From the NCBI GenBank assembly GCA_016464825.1, contig JAEKNQ010000038.1:1-64000 (forward strand): a stretch of DNA of 64,000 nt, in the 5' to 3' direction. A program made the position numbers and the translations under genes. Positions 57,095 through 64,000 of this stretch are shown here, in pieces (the first letter of the stretch is position 1; every line of letters starts with the position of its first letter). The notes beneath the pieces were generated by a model. It ran no database searches, was not told the origin of the DNA, and saw only the letters and a program-made list of their open reading frames with translations. The stretch comes from Candidatus Dormiibacter inghamiae (lineage in GTDB: Bacteria; Chloroflexota; Dormibacteria; Dormibacterales; Dormibacteraceae).

Positions 57095-58696
57095 GTGCTG
57101 GCTCAGTTGGAGGTGCAGGAGCTGGCGCTCATCGAACGGGCCACTGTTCAGTTCGGTCAGGGCTTGAACCTGCTCACGGGCGAGACTGGCAGCGGGAAGT
57201 CGCTGCTGGTTGACGCTCTGGGGTTGGCGCTGGGCGCCCGGGCCGGTCAGGACCAGGTACGGGAAGGCGCCGAGCGAGCGGCTGTGTCCGCGCTCTTCCT
57301 CCGTCCGGAGGGGCAGCTGACGCTCAGCCGGGAGGTGGGCAGGCGGGCAGCGGCGCGGCTCGACGGCCGGCCCTCGAACCCTGCCCAGCTGCGCGAGCTG
57401 GGCAGCCGCCTCGTGGGCGTCCATGGCCAGCACGATCAGCGGCTGCTACTGGAGCCGCAAACGCAAACGCAGTTGTTGGACGAGTTCGCCGGAGCCCAGG
57501 AGGCGCGAATCGCTGTGGCCGCAGCCTTCGCTGCCTCGCTGCAGGGCCTGACCGCCCTGCAGGAGCTGGAGACGATCGCCACTCGGAGCCGGCGGGACGA
57601 GGAGTATCTGCGCTGGCAGCTCGACCAGCTCCGCAGCGCCGACCCCCAACGGGGCGAGGATGAGGAGCTGAGTGCCGAGCGGGCTGCCGCTCGGCACGCC
57701 GTGAGGCTCGCTGAGCTCGTCGGTGACGCAGGCCACAATCTGCGTGGCGACGGCACCCTGGCCGCGGCTGTTGCCGCTCTGCGCTCGGCGACCGCGCTGG
57801 ACTCACGTCTGGCCGGCTTGCCGGAGCGCCTGGCGCTCCTCGCGGAGGAGGTGGCTGAAGTGGGCAGCGAGCTTCGCCACTACCTGGACTCGCTCAACAG
57901 CGATCCTCGCCGTCTAGCCGAGATCGAGGACCGGCTGGCGGCGCTGGAACAGCTGAAGCGCCGCTATGGCGGCAGCCTTGAGGCGGTGATCGAGGAGCGC
58001 GCTCGGCTCGAGACCCAGCTGGCGACGACAGGCGATTTGGGAGCGGCGTTGAGCCAGGCGCGCGACGCCGTCGACGCCCGTCGAGCGGAGCTTGAAGCCG
58101 CAGCCAGAGTGCTGACCGAAGCCCGAGCGGAGGCCGCAGAGCGGCTTGCCCAGGCGGTGGCGGGGGAGCTGGAGGGGATGCGCCTGGAGGGCGCTCGCTT
58201 CGAGATCCGCTTGGCGAGAAGGGCCGCTGTGGCTGCGGACGGTGCCGAGCAGGCTGAGATGCTGTTTGCCGCCAATCCGGGCGAGCCGCTGGCACCGCTG
58301 GCTCGGGTCGCCTCGGGCGGTGAGCTGTCGCGCGTGATGCTTGCCCTGCGGACTGCGGCAGCCGAGGCGGACCGGCTGCCCACGCTGGTCTTCGACGAGG
58401 TGGACGCCGGCATCGGCGGAGAGGCGGCCCGCCAGGTGGGTCTGCGCCTCCAGCGCCTCGGCCGGGGGCATCAAGTGCTGGTGGTGACGCATCTGGCCCA
58501 GATCGCCTGCTACGCCGATCATCATCTGCTGGTGGAGAAGACTCTGGGCGGCTCAGGCCGCAACGTCGTGCAGGTGCGCGAGCTCAAGAGTGATGCGGAG
58601 CGAGCCGCCGAGCTGGCGCGCATGATGTCTGGCGGCGTGACTGTGAAGGCGCTGGCGCGAGCGCGAGAGCTGATCCAGGAGGCTCAGCCGGTGTGA
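57095..58696 (+). CDS. recN: DNA repair protein RecN
   Basis: 533 residues, SMC-like ATPase acting early at double-strand breaks. Walker A LTGETGSGKSLLVDAL (about 27-42), a coiled-coil middle (about 150-380), ABC signature ASGGELSRVMLAL (about 408-420) and Walker B LVFDEVDAGIGGEAA. GTG start. Ends a nusB-to-recN run; a 270-bp gap follows. Confidence 0.96.
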   Translation: MLAQLEVQELALIERATVQFGQGLNLLTGETGSGKSLLVDALGLALGARAGQDQVREGAERAAVSALFLRPEGQLTLSREVGRRAAARLDGRPSNPAQLRELGSRLVGVHGQHDQRLLLEPQTQTQLLDEFAGAQEARIAVAAAFAASLQGLTALQELETIATRSRRDEEYLRWQLDQLRSADPQRGEDEELSAERAAARHAVRLAELVGDAGHNLRGDGTLAAAVAALRSATALDSRLAGLPERLALLAEEVAEVGSELRHYLDSLNSDPRRLAEIEDRLAALEQLKRRYGGSLEAVIEERARLETQLATTGDLGAALSQARDAVDARRAELEAAARVLTEARAEAAERLAQAVAGELEGMRLEGARFEIRLARRAAVAADGAEQAEMLFAANPGEPLAPLARVASGGELSRVMLALRTAAAEADRLPTLVFDEVDAGIGGEAARQVGLRLQRLGRGHQVLVVTHLAQIACYADHHLLVEKTLGGSGRNVVQVRELKSDAERAAELARMMSGGVTVKALARARELIQEAQPV

Positions 58697-58746
58697 TGGG
58701 CGAGGTGCGCCGGCGACCGGGCGGCTGAAGGCGCTTCGGCGGACGT

Positions 58747-58924
58747 AGGAGTGGCGCTGGACTGGCTGAGCGGCGTGCCTGACGGCATCCGCAGTTCGCT
58801 CCAGAGGCCGTCCAGGCTCGCCGACCGCTGGAGTTGGGGGCGATCAGCAGACCGAACCTGCGCGGCGGCTGAGGGGGTACTTCGCTCCGAGCGCAGGAGC
58901 CGTCGCCACCGTCTCTCCACTCCT
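58747..58924 (+). ncRNA. Possible structured RNA between recN and scpA
   Basis: The 270-bp gap after recN holds a perfect AGGAGTGG (58747-58754) / CCACTCCT (58917-58924) pair that would close a ~178-nt domain. Inside are CTCCAG/CTGGAG, CGCTC/GAGCG and GCTCC/GGAGC pairs. An open frame of 67 codons (58751-58954) shows no conserved pattern and I reject it. Identity unknown. Confidence 0.3.
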
Positions 58925-58927
58925 GGC

Positions 58928-58957
58928 TTGTCGCTCCCCCGGCCGGCCGGTTAACAT
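58928..58957 (+). promoter_or_regulatory. Promoter of the scpA operon
   Basis: TTGTCG (58928-58933), an 18-nt spacer and TAACAT (58952-58957) form a recognisable promoter. The ATG of scpA at 58967 is 9 nt from the -10 box, so the mRNA is leaderless or nearly so. Confidence 0.55.
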
Positions 58958-58966
58958 TGCCAGCCG

Positions 58967-59692
58967 ATGCACGACGAGGCCCGCGCGGTCGAGGTGGCCC
59001 CGCAACTCCGGGTCAAGTCACCCCTTTTCGAGGGACCGCTGGAGCTCCTGCTGGCCCTGGTCGAGCGCAGCGAGATCGACATCTTTCAACTCGAGCTGGC
59101 TGACCTGACCGACGCCTATCTGGCGCAGGTGGCGGAGCTGGAGACGACAGACGTCGACGAGATGGCCGAGTTCCTCTGGCTCGCCTCTCGGCTCCTGCTC
59201 CTGAAGTCGATCCGACTGCTGCCCGGCGAGAAACCCGAACCCGAGGAGACCGAACTGCTCGACTGGGAGGAGGAGGTCCGCCTAAGGCTGCTGGAGTACA
59301 GGGCCTACAAGGAAATGGCGCACGAGCTCAGCCGCCGGGCCGAGCGCGACGAAACCAGCTTCCCGCCGCCCGTCAGGGAGATCGAGACGCAGGGCCAGGA
59401 GGAGCCGCTGCGGGTGGACGCCTTGGTTGGTGCCTTCCAGAGTGCGCTGGCGCGCCTGCCACCCCGGCCACTGGTCTTCACTGGCCACACCTGGACGCTG
59501 GAGGACAAACTGGAGGTCCTGCACTCCCGGCTGGCGCAGGGCGGCTTTGATTTGACCGAGCTGATCCTGGAATCGCTGGACCGCCTGGAAGCCGTTGTCA
59601 CCTTCGTCGCCATCCTGGAGCTGCTGCGCCAAGGGGAGATCCGGGTCAGGCAGCGCGAAAGGTTTGAGCGGATCTGGGTCGAGCCGGCGTGA
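58967..59692 (+). CDS. scpA: Segregation and condensation protein A
   Basis: 241 residues; the kleisin subunit of the SMC-ScpAB condensin. FEGPLELLLALVERSEIDIF (about 22-41), EFLWLASRLLLLKSIRLLP and the C-terminal winged helix (VVTFVAILELLRQGEIRV) are typical. ATG start behind its own promoter; GTGA overlap with scpB. Confidence 0.95.
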   Translation: MHDEARAVEVAPQLRVKSPLFEGPLELLLALVERSEIDIFQLELADLTDAYLAQVAELETTDVDEMAEFLWLASRLLLLKSIRLLPGEKPEPEETELLDWEEEVRLRLLEYRAYKEMAHELSRRAERDETSFPPPVREIETQGQEEPLRVDALVGAFQSALARLPPRPLVFTGHTWTLEDKLEVLHSRLAQGGFDLTELILESLDRLEAVVTFVAILELLRQGEIRVRQRERFERIWVEPA

Positions 59693-60297
59693 GGGAGCGC
59701 CAGCGACTCTCGGCGGCCATTGAGGCGATCCTCTTCTCCTCCACCCGGCCGCTCGACCTGCGCGAGCTGCAGCGGGCGACTGAAGCCGGGCGGCCGGACC
59801 TGGAGGTGGCCCTCGGCCACCTGCGAGAATCACTGGAGACGCGGGGCCTCATGCTGCAGCGCCAGCAGGACCAGGTCCAACTCGTCACCCGTCCGGAGGT
59901 GGCCGCAGAAGTTCGCCGCGCGCTTCGGCCAGAGGTGGCGGGCAGGCTCTCGCCCGCCGCCTACGAGACACTTGCCATAGTCGCCTACCAGCAGCCGGTG
60001 ACCAGAGCCCGAATCGAAGAGGTCAGGGGCGTCAGCTGCGAAGGCGTTCTGGCCAACCTGGAGCTGAGGGGCCTTATCAGCGAAGTCGGCAGAGCGCAGG
60101 CGCCGGGCCTGCCCAAGCTGTACGGCACCACCATGCGCTTTCTCCAGCTGCTTGGCCTTGAATCGCTCCAGGAGCTGCCGGTGCCACCTTCTGTGGGCGC
60201 CGAGCCTGACGCTTCCCCAGTCGGCCCGGTCGAGGTCTCCGAGCAGCGGGCGCTGCTCTTGTCAGGTCGGGTACGGACGGCATCACGGAACGCCTGA
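59689..60297 (+). CDS. scpB: Segregation and condensation protein B
   Basis: 202 residues with two winged-helix domains. AIEAILFSSTRPLDLRELQ (about 7-25) and LSPAAYETLAIVAYQQPVTR with IEEVRG and the GRAQAPGLPKLYGTT segment identify ScpB. It bridges ScpA and SMC. The stop codon TGA is shared with the probable CTG start of the downstream pseudouridine synthase (CTGA). Confidence 0.95.
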   Translation: MRERQRLSAAIEAILFSSTRPLDLRELQRATEAGRPDLEVALGHLRESLETRGLMLQRQQDQVQLVTRPEVAAEVRRALRPEVAGRLSPAAYETLAIVAYQQPVTRARIEEVRGVSCEGVLANLELRGLISEVGRAQAPGLPKLYGTTMRFLQLLGLESLQELPVPPSVGAEPDASPVGPVEVSEQRALLLSGRVRTASRNA

Positions 60298-61019
60298 ACC
60301 GCTTCCTGGCCCGCTCGGGCATCGCCTCCCGGCGCGAGGCCGATCGCCTCATTGCCGGCGGCTTCGTCAAGGTGAACGCCCGCATGGCGCCGGCTGCCGG
60401 GCGTCTGATAGACCCCGAGCTGGACAGGGTTGAAATCGAGGGCAGACCCGTTGAGCGGATCAGTGAGCGGCGCTGGCTGGCCTTCCACAAGCCGGCTGGG
60501 GTGGTCGTCACGGCTCGCGACCCGCAGGGTCGCACGACTGTCTTGGATCTGCTGCCGCCAGAGCATCAGTCCAGGCGTCTCTTCCCGGTGGGCCGCCTCG
60601 ACGCCGAGACGACAGGCCTGCTGCTGGTCACCGACGACGGAGAGCTTGCCAATCGCGTCCAGCACCCCAAGCACAAGGTGGCCAAGGAATACCTGGCCAC
60701 GGTTCGGGGGGTGCCCGGAGAATCGGATTTGCGCCAGCTTCGGCAAGGCATCGAGCTTTCCGACGGCGTGACTCAACCCGCGGAGGTCCAGCTTCTGACC
60801 AGCCGCGGCCAGTACAGCCAGTTGCGAGTGACTCTGAGAGAGGGCCGCAACCGCCAGGTCAGGCGCATGTTTGCGGCTGTCGGACACCCGGTCGAGGGCC
60901 TGACCCGCGAGGCATTCGGGCCCATCAGGCTCGGCCGGCTCCATCCGGGCGGTTGGCGCCGGCTGCGTCCCCCGGAACTCAAGGCGCTGCGCGAAGCAGC
61001 CGGCCTGGCGGTTGACTAG
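60294..61019 (+). CDS. rluB: RluB/RsuA-family pseudouridine synthase, probable CTG start
   Basis: 241 residues: N-terminal S4 domain (LNRFLARSGIASRREADRLI, about 1-20), then the catalytic core with HKPAGVVVTARD and GRLDAETTGLLLVTDDGEL (catalytic Asp), and KEYLATVRG. The first conventional start is GTG at 60372, which would delete half of the S4 domain. In the preceding frame back to a TGA near 60207 there is no ATG, GTG or TTG. CTG at 60294 forms a CTGA overlap with scpB and begins exactly where the S4 domain should. Modifies 23S rRNA, by homology. Confidence 0.9.
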   Translation: MNRFLARSGIASRREADRLIAGGFVKVNARMAPAAGRLIDPELDRVEIEGRPVERISERRWLAFHKPAGVVVTARDPQGRTTVLDLLPPEHQSRRLFPVGRLDAETTGLLLVTDDGELANRVQHPKHKVAKEYLATVRGVPGESDLRQLRQGIELSDGVTQPAEVQLLTSRGQYSQLRVTLREGRNRQVRRMFAAVGHPVEGLTREAFGPIRLGRLHPGGWRRLRPPELKALREAAGLAVD

Positions 61020-61680
61020 CCTGCCGGCATCGCAGCAGGTAGCCATCGACGGTCCGGCCGGATCTGGCAAGTCAGCCGTCGGCCGCCGGGTGGCGGCGGA
61101 GCTTGGCCTGCCTTTCATCGACAGCGGCATCCTCTATCGCGCAGTTGCTCTGGTGGCACTGCAGAGGGGAACCGACACGTCGACGGCCAAGGCCGACTGT
61201 CTGGCCCGACTGGCGGAGCGGTTGCGCCTCGAGCTGCTGCCAGACAGGCTGGCGATCGATGGCTTGGAGGTGGGGCCGGCGCTTTATACGCCAGACGTCA
61301 GCGAGGCGGCGTCACGCGTGGCCGAGGTACCCCAGGTGAGGGCTGCGCTGCTCCCTCAGCTGCGCCGGCTCGCCCGCTCCGGAGCGGTGATGGCCGGCCG
61401 TGACATCGGCACAGTCGTGCTCCCTGAGGCGCGGCACAAGTTCTTCCTCAACGCCAGCGTGGAAGAACGGGTGCGGCGCCGGCAGCTCCAGCAGCACGGC
61501 CGCGGCCTGAGACCTGACGCCGCCGCGTTGCGGAGGGAGATCGAGGACCGCGATCGTCGCGATCGGGAGCGAAGCTCCTCGCCGCTCAAGGTGGCCCATG
61601 ATGCGCAGGCCCTGAACACTGACCGGCTGGACCTGGATCAAGTGGTGAGTTCCATCCTCAGCAGCGTTCGTAGAAGCTGA
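61012..61680 (+). CDS. cmk: Cytidylate kinase
   Basis: 222 residues, NMP kinase phosphorylating CMP and dCMP. AIDGPAGSGKSAVGRRVA (about 11-28), FIDSGILYRAVAL (about 37-49; usual YDTGAMYRA) and GRDIGTVVLPEARHKFFLNA are present. TTG start overlapping rluB by 8 bp; rluB-cmk-plsC order is common. Confidence 0.95.
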   Translation: MTSLPASQQVAIDGPAGSGKSAVGRRVAAELGLPFIDSGILYRAVALVALQRGTDTSTAKADCLARLAERLRLELLPDRLAIDGLEVGPALYTPDVSEAASRVAEVPQVRAALLPQLRRLARSGAVMAGRDIGTVVLPEARHKFFLNASVEERVRRRQLQQHGRGLRPDAAALRREIEDRDRRDRERSSSPLKVAHDAQALNTDRLDLDQVVSSILSSVRRS

Positions 61681-61683
61681 ACA

Positions 61684-62382
61684 ATGTACCGGCTGCTGCG
61701 GGCGATGATGAGGCTTGCAGTCAGCGTCTACCTGGGCCGGCGCTTTACCGCCTCCGGCCAGAACCTGGTTCCGGCGGAGGGAGGTCTTCTGGTCTGCGCC
61801 AACCACCGCTCGACGATTGATCCGCCGCTAGTGCCAGCCTTTCTGCCGCGGCGACGAGCCTGGAGCCTGGCGAAGGTTGAGTACTTCCAGGGTTCTCGCT
61901 TCACCGCCTGGTTGTTCCGCAGCTACGGGGCCATTCCTGTCGCGCGGCACCGGGCCGACCGTCGCGCGGTGCGGCGGGTGCTCGACCTGCTGCGGGCGGG
62001 GGAGGCGCTGGTCGTCTATCCAGAGGGGACACGTGTTCGGGAAGGGGGGATGATTCGGGCCGAGCCGGGAGCTGGATTCTTTGCCCGATCGACAGGGGTG
62101 GCTGTTCAGCCGGTCGGGCTGATCGGCACCCGCGAGTGCTTTCCGACAGGGGCTCATTGGCCGCGCCGGGTCCGGGTCGAAGTCCGCTTCGGACCTCCCT
62201 TCCACATCCGGTCGCGCCGGCCTGACGGCAGGCCGGTCAAGTACCAGGAGGCAGTGGATGCCATCATGCTGGCCATCGCGGAGTTGCTGCCGACGGAACT
62301 GCGCGGCGATTATTCAGATCTGGATGGGCTCCGCGCCGAGCTGGCCGGCGTCATCCAGGCCCCACCTGGAATCAGAGCTTAG
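61684..62382 (+). CDS. plsC: 1-acyl-sn-glycerol-3-phosphate acyltransferase
   Basis: 232 residues of the LPLAT family. The catalytic HxxxxD box is NHRSTIDPP (about 40-48), with GAIPVARHRADRRAVRRVLD, the glycerol-phosphate-binding YPEGTRVREGG (about 112-122) and VQPVGLIGT. It makes phosphatidic acid, feeding CdsA (23988). ATG start 3 bp after cmk. Confidence 0.93.
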   Translation: MYRLLRAMMRLAVSVYLGRRFTASGQNLVPAEGGLLVCANHRSTIDPPLVPAFLPRRRAWSLAKVEYFQGSRFTAWLFRSYGAIPVARHRADRRAVRRVLDLLRAGEALVVYPEGTRVREGGMIRAEPGAGFFARSTGVAVQPVGLIGTRECFPTGAHWPRRVRVEVRFGPPFHIRSRRPDGRPVKYQEAVDAIMLAIAELLPTELRGDYSDLDGLRAELAGVIQAPPGIRA

Positions 62383-62395
62383 GAGCGGCCCGCCT

Positions 62396-64000
62396 ATGCA
62401 GTACGCCGCATTCGACCTGGAGACGACCGGGCTGGATCCCGCGCTCGACCAGGTGATCGAGATAGGCGCCGTCAGCTTCGATGAAGACGGCGTGCAGGAG
62501 CGTTACGAGGCGCTGGTCCGGCCCGGCCGTCAGGTCCCCTCGGAGGTCCTGGCCTTGACAGGCATCGACCCCGCCGCGCTTGCGCTGGGCACTGAGCCGG
62601 GGCTGGCCCTGGACAGGCTGCGCAGCTTTCTCGCCGGCCGCATCCCTGTCGCCCACGGCGGTGGTTTCGACCTGAGCTTTCTCCGCCAGAACGGAGCCTG
62701 GCCCGATGAGCAGGAGGTTCTCGACACGCTGGATGTCGGCCGCATCCTGCTGCCTGCGGCGGCCAGCCACAGCCTTCCCAGGCTTGCCGCCGAGCTCGGT
62801 CTTGACCAACCTCGGCCGCACCGAGCTCTTGACGACGCTGACGCGACCCGGCAGCTGCTGCTCAGGCTCCGAGACCAGGTTCGAATCCTGCCGCCAGCTG
62901 TGAGGTCGGCGCTGCTGGATCTCTGTCGGCCCTACGGCTGGCCGCTCGCCAGGTTCGTCGCTGAGGCGCTCGCAACCTCACCCCTGCCGAAGCCACCGGC
63001 CACCAAGTCGACCCCGAAGGGTCGGCCTGCCCGCTCGGCGCCTGCCGCGCAGCGTCCCAAGCCGCCTGACGACCCCACAGCGCTGGCCGCCCTGCTGGCG
63101 CCTGATGGCCCACTGGCAGCGCACCTGGAGGGCTACGAGCCCCGGGAAGCGCAGGTCCAGATGCTGCTGGCGGTGGCACAGACAATGCTGCGGGGCTCCA
63201 CCCTGGTGGTGGAGGCGGGAACCGGGACCGGAAAGAGCCTGGCTTACCTGATCCCGGCCGCCGCGCGCTCAGTTTTGAGGCGGGAACGGGTGGTGATCGC
63301 CACACACACCCACAGCCTGCAGGAGCAGCTGATGGGGCGCGACATCCCGGCCCTGCAGAGCTGGCTGCCCTGGAGCTTCAGCGCCCACCAGCTGAAAGGG
63401 CGCGCCAGTTACATCTCACTGCGCCGGTGGCGCCGCTACGTGTCCGAGCCCTGCCGCGACCAGGCGGAGCTCGCCTTTCGGCTCAAGCTGGCAGTCTGGC
63501 TGGCCACCACCGCGAGCGGCGATCAGGCTGAGCTGAAGCTGCAAGACGCGGAACACTTGCTCTGGACTCGGGTTGCATCTGACCGCCTCGACTGCCTGGG
63601 CTGGCGCTGCACGCCGGCGACGGACGGTCTCTCGGTCAACCCTTCCGACTGCTTCGTTCATGGGGCTCGCGCCCGGGCCGAGGCTGCCGATCTGGTCATA
63701 GTCAATCACGCCCTGCTGCTCGCCGACGCGGCCCTGCAGGGTCAGGTGCTGCCGGAGTATGCCCACCTGGTGGTGGACGAGGCACACCACCTGGAGGAAG
63801 CTGCCACCGAGGAGGGCAGTCGGACCTTCGCAGCTGCCGAGACCACCGCCCTTCTTTCCCGCCTGGTTGGCGGCTCAGAGTCTCCCTCTGGGCTGCTGGC
63901 CGAGCTCGCGGCCTCTCCTGGGCTGGGAGTCGGGGGCGCCGACTTCGAGGCCGCGCGACCGGCTGCGCTGCAGAGCCGCCTCAGGCTCGAACAGCTCTGG
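62396..64000 (+). CDS. dinG: DnaQ-like exonuclease / DinG-family helicase fusion (partial, runs off the window)
   Basis: At least 535 codons are open to the right edge, with no stop. Residues 4-165 are a DEDDh exonuclease (FDLETTGLDP, then GGFDLSFL, HRALDDADATRQL). After a Pro-rich linker (about 200-225) comes an XPD-like helicase: Walker A EAGTGTGKSLAYL (about 271), four Cys likely to hold an iron-sulfur cluster (EPCRD near 352, then DCLGWRC and SDCF), and the DEAH box VVDEAHHLEE (about 459). This architecture matches Gram-positive DinG. ATG at 62396 follows plsC by 13 bp. Confidence 0.92.
   Translation, partial: MQYAAFDLETTGLDPALDQVIEIGAVSFDEDGVQERYEALVRPGRQVPSEVLALTGIDPAALALGTEPGLALDRLRSFLAGRIPVAHGGGFDLSFLRQNGAWPDEQEVLDTLDVGRILLPAAASHSLPRLAAELGLDQPRPHRALDDADATRQLLLRLRDQVRILPPAVRSALLDLCRPYGWPLARFVAEALATSPLPKPPATKSTPKGRPARSAPAAQRPKPPDDPTALAALLAPDGPLAAHLEGYEPREAQVQMLLAVAQTMLRGSTLVVEAGTGTGKSLAYLIPAAARSVLRRERVVIATHTHSLQEQLMGRDIPALQSWLPWSFSAHQLKGRASYISLRRWRRYVSEPCRDQAELAFRLKLAVWLATTASGDQAELKLQDAEHLLWTRVASDRLDCLGWRCTPATDGLSVNPSDCFVHGARARAEAADLVIVNHALLLADAALQGQVLPEYAHLVVDEAHHLEEAATEEGSRTFAAAETTALLSRLVGGSESPSGLLAELAASPGLGVGGADFEAARPAALQSRLRLEQLW

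Noticed and set aside
58751-58954. 67-codon open frame between recN and scpA
   Set aside because: Composition is Arg/Ser-rich, no start signal, no homology recognised, and it overlaps the scpA promoter.
1-64000. tRNA, rRNA, tmRNA, SRP RNA, RNase P RNA or CRISPR array
   Set aside because: No T-arm GTTCRANYC in a cloverleaf context, no SRP GGAAGGNAGCA loop, no regularly spaced direct repeats were seen.

Overview
The window is a high-GC (roughly two-thirds G+C by eye), gene-dense chromosomal segment made almost entirely of bacterial housekeeping genes. I count about 71 protein genes. The last one runs off the right edge. No rRNA, tRNA, CRISPR array, prophage or transposase gene was seen. The organism looks like a monoderm or deep-branching high-GC bacterium of the Chloroflexota / Candidatus Dormibacterota / Actinobacteriota neighbourhood. 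This is inference from the gene blocks (ylxM-ffh-rpsP-khpA-rimM-trmD-rplS-rnhB-yraN; aroQ-efp-...-asp23-nusB; scpA-scpB-rluB-cmk), an archaeal/eukaryote-type prolyl-tRNA synthetase, Ku/ligase end joining, absence of outer-membrane genes, and many start codons placed directly behind a TANNNT -10 box, which suggests leaderless mRNAs.

Layout. 1-2363: a lipoprotein phosphoesterase and a small unknown gene, with a 221-bp MITE-like repeat at 143-363. 2429-6666: ftsY, a PHP hydrolase, an inositol-monophosphatase-like gene, a one-domain Lrp/AsnC protein, a methyltransferase and a LysM/SLT cell-wall lytic enzyme. 6767-12127: the ylxM-ffh and rpsP-to-yraN translation block. 12162-14053: ATP-dependent DNA ligase plus Ku (NHEJ), followed by a second 229-bp MITE-like repeat. 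14393-20102: MBL hydrolase, comM, dprA and topA. 20427-28177: rpsB-tsf-pyrH-frr-uppS-cdsA-dxr-rseP-ispG. 28232-37621: a membrane protein, proS, a DEAD-box helicase, the (p)ppGpp enzyme, a second MBL protein, hisS and aspS. 37633-40093: a structured intergenic RNA candidate, three small membrane proteins, then an anti-sigma kinase and its SigB/F-like sigma factor. 40375-47586: alaS, an FtsA/PilM-like ATPase, a membrane protein with an extracytoplasmic beta domain, ruvX, a DUF1292 gene and mltG. 47603-52119: aroE, an A24 prepilin peptidase, a PH-domain membrane protein, aroK-aroB-aroQ and efp. 52185-58696: aceK, asp23, nusB, an xseB-like gene, a PAP2-related gene, tlyA, nadK and recN. 58967-64000: scpA-scpB-rluB-cmk-plsC and a DnaQ-DinG helicase.

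Most genes lie on the + strand in tightly coupled runs with NTGA start/stop overlaps. The most interesting non-routine signals are: (i) a previously unannotated repeat family with about 27-30-bp terminal inverted repeats (two full copies, two solitary ends); (ii) a full-length isocitrate dehydrogenase kinase/phosphatase (AceK), a family best known from Proteobacteria, sitting inside the conserved efp-asp23-nusB block; (iii) two genes (aroK, rluB) that appear to start at CTG inside a CTGA overlap; (iv) a 166-nt structured RNA candidate between aspS and a small membrane protein; (v) a perfect 11-bp inverted repeat over the promoter of the (p)ppGpp synthetase/hydrolase gene; and (vi) a window-wide leaderless-start signature. 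All calls come from reading the sequence; no database search was run.
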